NCBI GenBank assembly: GCA_050747885.1
Contig: JBOGJO010000247.1
Span: forward strand, 1-8,693
DNA: 8,693 nucleotides
Direction of reading: 5' to 3'
From: CAWEYG01 sp050747885
GTDB lineage: Bacteria; Acidobacteriota; Thermoanaerobaculia; UBA5066; DATFVB01
The notes under the pieces were generated by a model. It was given only the letters and a program-made list of their open reading frames with translations, did no database searches and had not been told where the DNA came from. Position numbers and translations under genes: made by a program. Shown here piece after piece: positions 1-6,822 of this stretch (position 1 is its first letter; each line of letters begins with the position of its first letter).

Positions 1-1328
1 GCAATCAGCAGGTGCGGCATCGACTGGAGGTTTTGAACGACCGGCTCGCCGTGAATGTCCTTCCCCAGCGCCAGCGCGAGAAGGGAACGCTCCGCGGCGA
101 ATCTCTCCGACTCGATGACGTCGCGCAGGCCGATGAGGTCTCCGCCATCGGGGTTGGGCACCTCGATGCCGACCGAGGATCGGCCGGCGATCCGCTCGAT
201 CCGGATTGACTCCGCCGAGAGCGCGAGGGCCAGGTCCTCGGCCATCGACATCACCTGGGTGACCTTGATGCCCGCCGCGGGGCGAAATTCATAGGTCGTG
301 ACGACGGGGCCGGGATGGAACTCGACGACTTCCCCCTCCACGCCGAACTCGCCGCACTTCTCCGTGATCCGCCTCGCGATCTCGGGAAGCTGCTTTCGGT
401 CGAAAGTCCCCACGGTCTGGTGCTTCTCGAGGAGAGAGGTCTGCGGGTAAAGGTATCCCCCCACTTCGATCGGCAGCGACTTCTGAGCGGAGACCTTCTT
501 TCGCTCCCGCTCGGGAGACGACCGGGAGCCCACGGAGGAAGCCGGGGTTGCCGAAACGACCCGCCGAATCGAAAATTTTCCGTCTCCCTCGACGCGTTTC
601 ACTTTCAGCGGCGCGGCGGGCGGAGCCGGAGACTCCGGTCGCAGGGGGAAATCCGCGAGGACGGCGCTCTCCTGCCGCGATTTCTCGATGTGCTTCACGA
701 TCACGCTTCGCTTCAGACGGTCCTTCATCCTTCGTTCCCGCCGCCGCGTGAACCCGAGTGTGAATCTTCCAAAAACGCCGATCAGCTTCACCCGGGCGAG
801 GAACAGGGCATCCGCCAGCGAAAGCTGCGTCGCCAGGGGTATCGCCAGGATCAGGAGCGCCGAAAGCAGGACGAGGGACCCGACGGTGTTGAATCGTGAT
901 CGGATGAATCCCGAAATTCCCGCGCCGAGCAGGCCGCCGGCCTCGATCGGCTCGCCGCGAAACTCGCGTGTTCCGACCAGAATCGAGAGCAGCGCGGGAA
1001 GCGAGACGGCGAGGAGGACGACTCCGATCGCCTTCGTTCCGGGGTTGGAGAACCGCCGCGCGAGAAACCTGCGCGCGCCCCAGACGACCAATCCGGCGGC
1101 AATCAGCCATCCCGTGAAACCGAAGGCCGTCAGCAGAAGGCGAGACCACATCGCTCCGACGCCGCCGACCCAGTTCGCCGCCCGCGCGTTCTCCCCCGTC
1201 GTGCTCGAAAAAAAAGGCGCCGGATCCTGAGGAGAATGCGAGAGCAGGGACAGGACTGTCAGCAGACCGGCCACCACGAGCAGGAGACCGACGGCCTCGT
1301 CCGCATAGCGCCGCGTGTTCTCAGACAA
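1..1328 (-). CDS. ftsK: DNA translocase FtsK, N-terminal part (cut by left edge)
   Basis: FtsK/SpoIIIE family, the septum-anchored, ATP-driven DNA pump that clears chromosome ends during division. About 442 residues are visible. Four hydrophobic segments (about residues 12-30, 62-84, 98-118 and 147-168) form the usual membrane anchor. A basic, Pro/Ser-rich linker (about 195-285) is short compared with the E. coli protein. The motor's alpha/beta region follows, with hallmark stretches VVTTYEFRPAAGIKV and ALSAESIRIERIAG. The window ends at MPHLLI, directly before where the Walker A loop is expected, so the ATPase core and gamma domain lie outside. The start is TTG at 1328-1326: it is the only start-type codon between an in-frame upstream stop (near 1385) and the first membrane segment. 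A weak GGCGGA lies 7 nt upstream of it. The gene follows RNase J after 104 bp. Family assignment is very secure; the start is moderately secure. Confidence 0.95.
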   Translation of the reverse strand, partial: MSENTRRYADEAVGLLLVVAGLLTVLSLLSHSPQDPAPFFSSTTGENARAANWVGGVGAMWSRLLLTAFGFTGWLIAAGLVVWGARRFLARRFSNPGTKAIGVVLLAVSLPALLSILVGTREFRGEPIEAGGLLGAGISGFIRSRFNTVGSLVLLSALLILAIPLATQLSLADALFLARVKLIGVFGRFTLGFTRRRERRMKDRLKRSVIVKHIEKSRQESAVLADFPLRPESPAPPAAPLKVKRVEGDGKFSIRRVVSATPASSVGSRSSPERERKKVSAQKSLPIEVGGYLYPQTSLLEKHQTVGTFDRKQLPEIARRITEKCGEFGVEGEVVEFHPGPVVTTYEFRPAAGIKVTQVMSMAEDLALALSAESIRIERIAGRSSVGIEVPNPDGGDLIGLRDVIESERFAAERSLLALALGKDIHGEPVVQNLQSMPHLLI

Positions 1329-1432
1329 AGTCGGATCCGCCCGGCCGCCGGAGACGCGCGGCCGCCCGAGCCCCGGGAGGTCTTCTCAATTGCAATCGAA
1401 TGGACACATCGCCTGAGCCGTATTGTACGAAA
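1329..1432 (-). other. RNase J-ftsK intergenic spacer
   Basis: This is 104 bp of non-coding DNA between the RNase J stop and the ftsK TTG start. It contains a TACAAT hexamer on the minus strand (1427-1422) that could be a -10 element for ftsK, but I find no convincing -35 at a normal distance. There is also an 8-bp palindrome, ATTGCAAT (1389-1396). No GC hairpin followed by a T-run is visible, so nothing here argues for termination, and ftsK may be read through from upstream. Any regulatory function is inference only. Confidence 0.3.
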
Positions 1433-3103
1433 TCACGCGGATGGGAGGAAGTCGGAAGTCGATCGCGGCACCATCACGGCAATCATCGGCGGGATGCCGA
1501 AGGCTTTCCGACAGGCGCGCTTCGCGGCGAGCTGCGCCGTGGACTCGATCCAAGCCGGGTTCGCGAGATCCGCGGACTCGCCCCGAAGGAGGGCGGACTT
1601 CACTTCGCGGGCAACCTCGGCCTCCGCGTCCGCGTGCGCTCCAGCGAGCCCCCGCGCGCCGACCTCCACGCGAAGCTCCGCCGGCCCGCGGAAGATCCCG
1701 ATGAAGACGACCCCCCGCGATCCGAGCAATCGCCGTTCGTGAAGTGAGGCCTCGGAAATCTCGCCGCCGGCCGACGCGTCGAGAGCGACGGATCCGGCAC
1801 GTCGAGCTCCCCTGGTCACTCGAAACGCGTCACCCGAAAGAAAGACCGAGTCTCCGTTGTCGCAAATCAAGACGTTTTCGGAGGAAACCCCCGCGCGCCC
1901 GGCGATCTCGCCGCAGGCCAGGAGCGCCCGGCGCTCGCCATGGGCCGGAAGGACCGCTCGCGGACGGACGGCTTCGAGAACGGCCCGCAGGTCGTCCCGA
2001 TACGCGTGGCCGGAGACGTGGACCGGCGGGGCGTCCCCGCCTCCGGGAGAGGCGATCCGTACCCCGCGGCGAAGCAGCCCGTCGACCACCCTCGCCACCG
2101 CGCGCTCGCGGCCGGGAATCGTCCGGGCCGAAAAGATCGCAAGGTCTCCTTCCTCGAGAGTCAGCCGGTCGTGCCGTCCCTCCGAGAGGCGGGAAAGGGC
2201 CGAGTGAGGTTCTCCCTGCGAACCCGAGCACAGAACGAGGAGGCGCGAAGGATCGAAATCTTCAAGCCGGTCCGGATCGGCGACCCATCCGGCCGGGACC
2301 GCGAGGTTTCCGGAGCCCTCGGCGATCTCCCCGATCTCCCGCATGCTCTTTCCGAGGATCGTGATGCCGCGGCCCGCCGCCCGGGCGGCGTCCACGGCCG
2401 CCTGCATCCGGGCGACGTGGCTGGAAAACGTCGTCACGAGGACTCGGCCCCGGACGCCCCGGACGGACGCGCGAAGGCCGTCGCGCGCTTCCCTCTCCGA
2501 GGGGCATCGCCCCTCCCGCTCGGCGTTGGTGGAATCGAGAATCAGGAGATCGCAGCCTCCGGCGCGAACGGCGAATTCGGGCAGGCTCGTGCGCTCGTTC
2601 TCCGGCCCGTCCTCGTCGAGCTTGAAATCGCCGGTGTGGAGAATGCGCCGGCCACCGACCTCGATGAGGAGCGCCGACGACTGCGGAACCGAGTGGGAAA
2701 CGGGAAGAAACGTGACCGAGAACCCGCCGGCCGAAATCGGAATGCCGGACGTCGCGATGCCGACCCGGGACAAATCTCCGCCGAGCCCCGCTTCGAGCAA
2801 TCGGCGGCGCGCGAGCGCCCGCGTGAACCCGGTGCCGAAGACGGGGGCCCTGGAAATCTCGCGAAGGCGGGGGAGGGCCCCGATGTGGTCCTCGTGCCCG
2901 TGAGTGAGAAAAATGCCGGTAATGCGATCGGAAGCCAGGGACGCGAAGTCGGGCGCAATGCGATCGACGCCCGGCGACGATTCGTCGGGAAAAGAAATCC
3001 CGGCATCGACGACGATGGCCTCCCCACCGAACCGGAAGACGAGGCAATTCTTGCCGAACTCGCCGAATCCGCCGAGCGGCGTGATCTCGACTTCCTCGCT
3101 CAC
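1433..3103 (-). CDS. rnj: Ribonuclease J (metallo-beta-lactamase / beta-CASP RNase)
   Basis: A 556-residue protein, the normal length for RNase J, a zinc-dependent 5'-to-3' exonuclease and endonuclease in mRNA decay and rRNA maturation. The N-terminal GGFGEFGKN (11-19) is typical of the family. The metal-site motifs are all present: HGHEDH (68-73), H137 in VSHSV, D159 in HTGDF and H388 in PAHGE. DSTNA (190-194) is characteristic of RNase J. The beta-CASP region carries LCSGSQGEP (291-299) and VSGHA (363-367). A C-terminal domain of about 110 residues ends with the usual RRPM-like segment, here GIPPM. The start is GTG at 3103-3101, inside the ksgA stop (GTGA overlap), with GGAAG 6 nt upstream. 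The frame stays open further 5' through ksgA, but that extension has no homology-like character and the family begins here. The overlap implies translational coupling to ksgA. RNase J1 versus J2 cannot be decided. Confidence 0.95.
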   Translation of the reverse strand: MSEEVEITPLGGFGEFGKNCLVFRFGGEAIVVDAGISFPDESSPGVDRIAPDFASLASDRITGIFLTHGHEDHIGALPRLREISRAPVFGTGFTRALARRRLLEAGLGGDLSRVGIATSGIPISAGGFSVTFLPVSHSVPQSSALLIEVGGRRILHTGDFKLDEDGPENERTSLPEFAVRAGGCDLLILDSTNAEREGRCPSEREARDGLRASVRGVRGRVLVTTFSSHVARMQAAVDAARAAGRGITILGKSMREIGEIAEGSGNLAVPAGWVADPDRLEDFDPSRLLVLCSGSQGEPHSALSRLSEGRHDRLTLEEGDLAIFSARTIPGRERAVARVVDGLLRRGVRIASPGGGDAPPVHVSGHAYRDDLRAVLEAVRPRAVLPAHGERRALLACGEIAGRAGVSSENVLICDNGDSVFLSGDAFRVTRGARRAGSVALDASAGGEISEASLHERRLLGSRGVVFIGIFRGPAELRVEVGARGLAGAHADAEAEVAREVKSALLRGESADLANPAWIESTAQLAAKRACRKAFGIPPMIAVMVPRSTSDFLPSA

Positions 3104-3924
3104 GATTCGCTTCCGCGCCGGAGCCGGCTCTCTTCGCTCGCGAGGAGCACGAAATCCGTTGCCGCCAGCTCTTCCGCTCGGCTGGAGGCCCGGAAACCGC
3201 ACCGGGCAAGCGCTTCGGCCCAGGCTTGCCGGGACCCCAGCGCCGACAGCGCATTGGGAAGATTCTTGCGCCGCATGCTGAAACCCGCGGAAGCGATTTC
3301 GAGCACGCGATCCAGCCCTGGCCCGCTCAGGGGCGGCTCCTTCGGCGTCAGTCGGAGGACCGAAGAAACGACTTTCGGCCGCGGGCGAAACGCTCCCGGC
3401 GGAATGCTGAAGAGGATCTCCCCGCGGGAAAACAGCGCGGAGCGCACGGACAGAAAACCGTAGTCGTCGCTGCCCGGGACCGCGACGAACCGTCGAGCCA
3501 CTTCCCGCTGCACCGTCGCGACGATTCGCGAAACGGCACAGGTCTCCTCGACGGCACGCGAGAGAATCGGCGTTGCGGCGTTGTACGGCAGATTTGCGAC
3601 GATGACGGCCGGCGGGCGCAAGGCCGCCTCGGCGATCCACTCCGCGATCGGCTTCTCCAGGACATCTCCGCGGAGGACCCTCAGGCCGGCCCCGCCGAGC
3701 TCCTGCTGCAGGGCGTGCGCCCGCAGTGGATCAATCTCGATCGCGGCAAAACGGTCGGCCGCGCTTTCGAGCAGGACCCGGGTCAGGGCCCCGTCGCCCG
3801 GCCCGATCTCGACGACGGTCTCACCCGGACGAATCGAGGCCGCCGCGACGATCCTCCGCGCAACTCCCGAATCCACGAGAAAGTGCTGTCCCCATCTCTT
3901 CCGCGCCGGAAACGGCGAACTCAC
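3100..3924 (-). CDS. ksgA: 16S rRNA (adenine(1518/1519)-N6)-dimethyltransferase KsgA/RsmA
   Basis: A 274-residue, full-length KsgA/RsmA, the SAM-dependent enzyme that dimethylates two adjacent adenines in the helix 45 loop of 16S rRNA late in small-subunit assembly. Visible motifs: RWGQHFL (10-16) at the N-terminus; SAM-binding motif I VVEIGPGDGALT (37-48); acidic EID (63-65) for the ribose hydroxyls; GDV (86-88); catalytic NLPYN (111-115); and FRPRPKV (179-185) and RRKNL (218-222), typical of the C-terminal half. The start is GTG at 3924-3922, the first start-type codon after an in-frame TGA 12 nt upstream. An ATG 8 nt upstream is out of frame and reaches a stop after three codons. No strong Shine-Dalgarno site is visible. 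It is the first gene of the minus-strand cluster and overlaps RNase J by GTGA. Confidence 0.96.
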   Translation of the reverse strand: MSSPFPARKRWGQHFLVDSGVARRIVAAASIRPGETVVEIGPGDGALTRVLLESAADRFAAIEIDPLRAHALQQELGGAGLRVLRGDVLEKPIAEWIAEAALRPPAVIVANLPYNAATPILSRAVEETCAVSRIVATVQREVARRFVAVPGSDDYGFLSVRSALFSRGEILFSIPPGAFRPRPKVVSSVLRLTPKEPPLSGPGLDRVLEIASAGFSMRRKNLPNALSALGSRQAWAEALARCGFRASSRAEELAATDFVLLASEESRLRRGSES

Positions 3925-3932
3925 GAGCTCAT
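3917..3932 (-). repeat. Tandem near-duplicated octamer at the ksgA start
   Basis: On the minus strand two adjacent octamers, ATGAGCTC and GTGAGTTC, differ at two positions, both transitions. The second begins with the GTG used by ksgA. The first begins with an ATG that opens a three-codon frame (Met-Ser-Ser-stop) whose TGA overlaps the ksgA GTG. The pattern is seen directly. Whether it has a role or is chance cannot be told from one sequence. Confidence 0.35.
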
Positions 3933-4016
3933 TTTCTCACACAGGGCGAGACGCCAATCTGGCGCGCGAACGACGAATGGGCGCGAACTTCCGAGTGATT
4001 TTCAGCAAAACGTCCG

Positions 4017-4022
4017 TAAAAT
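4017..4022 (+). promoter_or_regulatory. Candidate -10 box for the moxR operon
   Basis: TAAAAT matches the sigma-70 consensus TATAAT at five of six positions in an otherwise GC-rich context. It would give a leader of roughly 40 nt before the moxR TTG start. No good -35 hexamer is found 16-18 bp upstream, so this is only a weak candidate. Confidence 0.25.
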
Positions 4023-4053
4023 CCTGGCATTCCGGTTGCGTGGAGCACGAGCC

Positions 4054-4059
4054 AGGAGG
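4054..4059 (+). promoter_or_regulatory. Shine-Dalgarno site of moxR
   Basis: A perfect AGGAGG ends 8 nt before the TTG at 4068. This placement supports TTG as the true start; there is no competing ATG at a suitable distance in this frame. Confidence 0.8.
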
Positions 4060-4067
4060 GCGTTCAT

Positions 4068-5063
4068 TTGGAGACACTGAAATCCGCTCCCGGCGAGGAT
4101 GAACGGATCGAGCCGAGCCGCGAGAAGATCGCGTCGCTGCGACGCGCGGTCCATGTCTCCCTCGTCGGCCAGGAACACTTTCTCGACCGCCTCCTGATCG
4201 GCCTTCTCGCTCGCGGCCACGTTCTCGTGGAAGGGGTGCCCGGACTCGCGAAAACGCTGGCGATCCGCGCTCTGGCGGGAGGGGTCGACGCCCGGTTCTC
4301 CCGGATCCAATTCACGCCCGACCTTCTCCCGGCGGATCTGACCGGCACGCTGATCTTTCATCCCGCGTCGGGAAGCTTCTCCCCGAGGCTCGGCCCCGTG
4401 TTCGCCAACATCGTCCTCGCCGACGAGATCAACCGGGCGCCGGCCAAGGTGCAGTCGGCGCTGCTCGAAGCCATGCAGGAACGCCAGGTCACCATCGGCG
4501 ACACGACGCATTTGCTGCCCGAACCGTTCTTCGTCCTGGCCACCCAGAACCCCATCGAACAGGAGGGAACTTACCCGCTCCCGGAGGCTCAGACGGATCG
4601 CTTCCTGCTGAAATGCGTCGTTCGCTACCCCTCCCGCGAGGAAGAGCTGAGGATCCTCGAAATTGCCGCCGGGGGCTTCCCTCCCCTTTCGCCGCCGGTG
4701 ATCTCGACGGCGGACCTCACCGAAGCCGCGGACGCTGTCGCGGGCCTTTACGCCGATCGAAGGATTCGCGAATACATCGTCGCCCTGTCCGCCGCCACGC
4801 GTTCGCCCCGCGAGTCCGGATTCGCGGAAGGCGCTCCGTGGATCGCGTATGGCGCCTCGCCGCGGGGCTCGATCGCGATTCTCGCGGCCGCGCGCGGGCA
4901 CGCCTTTCTGCAGGGGCGCTCGTTCGTCGTTCCGGAGGACGTCAAGGCGATCGCCCACGACACCCTGCGCCACCGGCTCGTGCTCACGTTCGAGGCGGAG
5001 GCGGAAGGCATCCGCGCCGACGACGTGATCGAGCGGCTGCTCGGCAAGATCCCCGTGCCGTGA
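4068..5063 (+). CDS. moxR: MoxR-family AAA+ ATPase
   Basis: A 331-residue cytoplasmic AAA+ ATPase of the MoxR family, thought to act as a chaperone that remodels or metallates VWA-domain partners. Motifs in order: Walker A GVPGLAKT (56-63), Walker B IVLADEIN (115-122), sensor 1 ATQNP (158-162), arginine-finger region EAQTDRF (173-179) and sensor 2 in GASPRG (262-267). A helical lid domain follows, ending in the usual hydrophobic DDVIERLLGKIPVP. Length and motif spacing are normal for MoxR, and all catalytic residues are present. The start is TTG, with a perfect AGGAGG 8 nt upstream. It is the first gene of the plus-strand operon, and its stop overlaps the next start as GTGA. Such MoxR genes nearly always sit beside DUF58 and VWA genes, as here, so its clients are probably the products of those neighbours. 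Confidence 0.95.
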   Translation: METLKSAPGEDERIEPSREKIASLRRAVHVSLVGQEHFLDRLLIGLLARGHVLVEGVPGLAKTLAIRALAGGVDARFSRIQFTPDLLPADLTGTLIFHPASGSFSPRLGPVFANIVLADEINRAPAKVQSALLEAMQERQVTIGDTTHLLPEPFFVLATQNPIEQEGTYPLPEAQTDRFLLKCVVRYPSREEELRILEIAAGGFPPLSPPVISTADLTEAADAVAGLYADRRIREYIVALSAATRSPRESGFAEGAPWIAYGASPRGSIAILAAARGHAFLQGRSFVVPEDVKAIAHDTLRHRLVLTFEAEAEGIRADDVIERLLGKIPVP

Positions 5064-5995
5064 GCCTTTTTTCCCGAATTTCTCCTCCCCGGCGCCGTCG
5101 CCGAGGCCGCGACCTGTCGGCCGAGGAGTTGTTCCGCCGGGTCGGGAAGATCGCCGTGGCGGCGCGCAAGAAGTCCGCCTCGCCGACGGCCGGCGATTAT
5201 CGCGCCGTCTTCCACGGCCGGGGAATGGAATTCTCCGAAGTTCGCGAGTACCGCCCCGGCGACGACGTCCGTTCGATCGACTGGAACGTCACGGCGCGCG
5301 CCGGCGCCCCGTTCGTGAAGCTCTTCCGCGAGGAACGGGATCGGACCCTTCTCTTCCTCGTGGACCTCTCCGCCTCCGAAGACTTCGGTTCGGCGCTGGC
5401 GACCAAGCGCGACCTCGCGGCGGAAGCGACTGCCGCCATCGCGCTTTCCGCCGCGGAAAACCGGGACCGCGTCGGAGCCGTTCTTTTCACGGATCGGATC
5501 GAAAGGATTCGGCGCCCCGCCCGCGGAAAGGCCCACGCGCTCTCCGTCGTTCGGGACGTCCTCACGGGCCCGCTCGAGGGATTCGGAACGGACCTGGCCC
5601 TCGGAATCCGCGCCGCGAGAAATCTTCTGAAATCGCGCGCCCTCGTCGTGATCATTTCGGATTTCCGCGCGAGGGGGTACGAAAACGAGCTGGGAGCGCT
5701 CGCCCGTCGCCACGACGCGGTCGCCCTCCGGATCAGCGATCCGGCCGAGCGCCGATTTCCCTCGCGCGGGATGTTCCGCTTCCGCGACGCGGAGACCGGC
5801 GAGATCCACGTCGTGGACGCTTCCTCGGCGGATTTTCGCAACCGATGGAGCGCAATCGCGGCCGTCGGGGCGCGGCAAATCTGCCTGCGCGCCGGCGTGG
5901 ACTTCCTCGAGCTCTCTTCCGAACGGGCGCCCTCGGGCGACCTCGCGAAATTCTTCCGATCTCGTTTTCTCGCGCGAGCCGGGAGGGCCGGATGA
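5060..5995 (+). CDS. DUF58 domain protein (VWA-like fold)
   Basis: A 311-residue soluble protein with no membrane segment. A basic N-terminus (RRRRRGR, 11-17) precedes the DUF58 signature around residues 58-80, including FSEVREYRPGDDVRSIDW. A VWA-like domain follows, with the metal-site pattern DLSAS (102-106), a candidate threonine in GFGTD (174-178) and D201 in IISDF, so the MIDAS set looks complete. DUF58 proteins are regularly paired with MoxR ATPases, but their molecular job is not established; partner or substrate of MoxR is the reasonable inference. The start is GTG at 5060, overlapping the moxR stop as GTGA, and the protein begins with the expected short N-terminal region. No strong Shine-Dalgarno site precedes it, so translation probably depends on coupling to moxR. 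The stop overlaps the next start as ATGA. Confidence 0.92.
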   Translation: MSLFSRISPPRRRRRGRDLSAEELFRRVGKIAVAARKKSASPTAGDYRAVFHGRGMEFSEVREYRPGDDVRSIDWNVTARAGAPFVKLFREERDRTLLFLVDLSASEDFGSALATKRDLAAEATAAIALSAAENRDRVGAVLFTDRIERIRRPARGKAHALSVVRDVLTGPLEGFGTDLALGIRAARNLLKSRALVVIISDFRARGYENELGALARRHDAVALRISDPAERRFPSRGMFRFRDAETGEIHVVDASSADFRNRWSAIAAVGARQICLRAGVDFLELSSERAPSGDLAKFFRSRFLARAGRAG

Positions 5996-6822
5996 ACGCC
6001 TCGGCGACCCTGGGCCCGACGAAGGTGGCCGTCGGGGATCCGATCCAGATTCGGCTCACGCTCGATTGCGCGCCGTCCTCGACGGTCACCGTCGTGAGCC
6101 CCGCTCCGTCGGACTCTCTGGAGCGTCTGGCCGTCACCCCCTGGAATTTTCGCCGCGAGGGAGGGAGATGGAGAGTCGAGCGGCTCGAGCGCTGGGCATC
6201 GTTCGCTCCGGGGACCTCGGCTCGGCTCCACTACCGGATCCGCACCTCCTCCGAGGGCGCGGCCGATCTCGCGTCGCCCTCGTTCGAGACGGTCTCCGTC
6301 CTCCCGCCCGGCCGGCCGCCGGCGATCTCGCCTCTCGCGGGACCTCTCGAAAGAACGTCGGTCCCATGGGAGTGGGCGGCGGCCGCCGCGCTGGCTCTCC
6401 TCGTGGCCCTGCTCTTCGCGCGACTGCTCCGAAGGCGTCACGACATGCAGTATTCGCCGAAATCGCCCGACGAGCTCTTCGAACAGGAGCTCGCGCTGCT
6501 CGAAGAAAAACTCTCCCGCGGCGAGCCCGACGGGGAATTCTTCGACTGGCTCGCCGAGACGACGAGGTGGTATCTCGAACAGAAATTGCGGTTCCCCGCG
6601 CCCCGCGAGACGACGTTCGAAATCGCAGCGGAGCTCGACCGCTTTCCGAAACCCATGCCGGCGCGCGACATCGCGGTGGTGCTCGCGGCCTGCGACGGAT
6701 ACCGGTTCGCCCGCCGAGAAACCCGACATGAGCAAGCCGCCGAATCCCTCGCGGCCGCGCGCCGCGCGGCGGCCGACATTCGCGCCGCGACCGAGTCTTC
6801 GCCGCAGGAAGTGTCCGCATGA
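5992..6822 (+). CDS. BatD-like single-span membrane protein
   Basis: 276 residues. The N-terminal part (1-110) is predicted beta-rich and starts with a segment like BatD-type repeats (VAVGDPIQIRLTL, 12-24). One strong transmembrane helix lies at about 127-146, followed by RLLRRRH. By the positive-inside rule the beta domain should therefore be outside and the C-terminus inside. The C-terminal 130 residues are helical and charged (EQELALLEEKL, 164-174; WLAETTRWYLEQKL, 186-199), resembling the cytoplasmic tails of proteins encoded between DUF58 and batA in Bat clusters. No signal peptide is present, and no upstream in-frame extension supplies one. The start is ATG, overlapping the DUF58 stop as ATGA, with GGAGG 5 nt upstream. 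The stop overlaps batA as ATGA. The family assignment rests on position and weak motif likeness; the function is unknown. Confidence 0.7.
   Translation: MNASATLGPTKVAVGDPIQIRLTLDCAPSSTVTVVSPAPSDSLERLAVTPWNFRREGGRWRVERLERWASFAPGTSARLHYRIRTSSEGAADLASPSFETVSVLPPGRPPAISPLAGPLERTSVPWEWAAAAALALLVALLFARLLRRRHDMQYSPKSPDELFEQELALLEEKLSRGEPDGEFFDWLAETTRWYLEQKLRFPAPRETTFEIAAELDRFPKPMPARDIAVVLAACDGYRFARRETRHEQAAESLAAARRAAADIRAATESSPQEVSA

Larger units (their letters stand above)
3925..4067. promoter_or_regulatory. Divergent intergenic region between ksgA and moxR
   Basis: Two clusters run outwards from these 143 bp, so promoters for both should lie here or overlap the gene ends. The stretch from about 3997 to 4023 is clearly richer in A+T than its surroundings. 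It also holds a small inverted repeat, CGCCA-ATC-TGGCG (3952-3964), and two copies of GCGCGAAC (3964-3971 and 3981-3988). No classical pair of -35 and -10 boxes stands out in either direction. That promoters are present follows from gene orientation; no specific site is shown. Confidence 0.5.

Noticed and set aside
289..1149. A 286-codon minus-strand frame inside ftsK
   Set aside because: It lies in a different frame from the FtsK reading and shows no family features. The FtsK frame has the four membrane segments and the alpha/beta region.
1388..1396. Palindrome ATTGCAAT as an operator
   Set aside because: A single 8-bp palindrome with no second copy or flanking symmetry is too short to support a binding site.
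1422..1427. TACAAT as an ftsK promoter -10 box on the minus strand
   Set aside because: No matching -35 hexamer at 16-18 bp; a single hexamer match is expected by chance.
1940..3463. A 507-codon plus-strand open frame across RNase J and ksgA
   Set aside because: It is antisense to two well-identified genes with complete motifs. Its translation is a low-complexity Arg/Gly/Asp mixture typical of complementary frames in GC-rich DNA.
3104..3640. N-terminal extension of RNase J up to an ATG at 3640
   Set aside because: The frame is open, but the extra 179 residues overlap ksgA and look like an out-of-frame translation. The family start motif begins right after the GTG at 3103.
3952..3964. Hairpin CGCCA-ATC-TGGCG as a riboswitch or terminator
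   Set aside because: Only five base pairs with a three-base loop and no T-tract; kept only as a minor note in the intergenic region.
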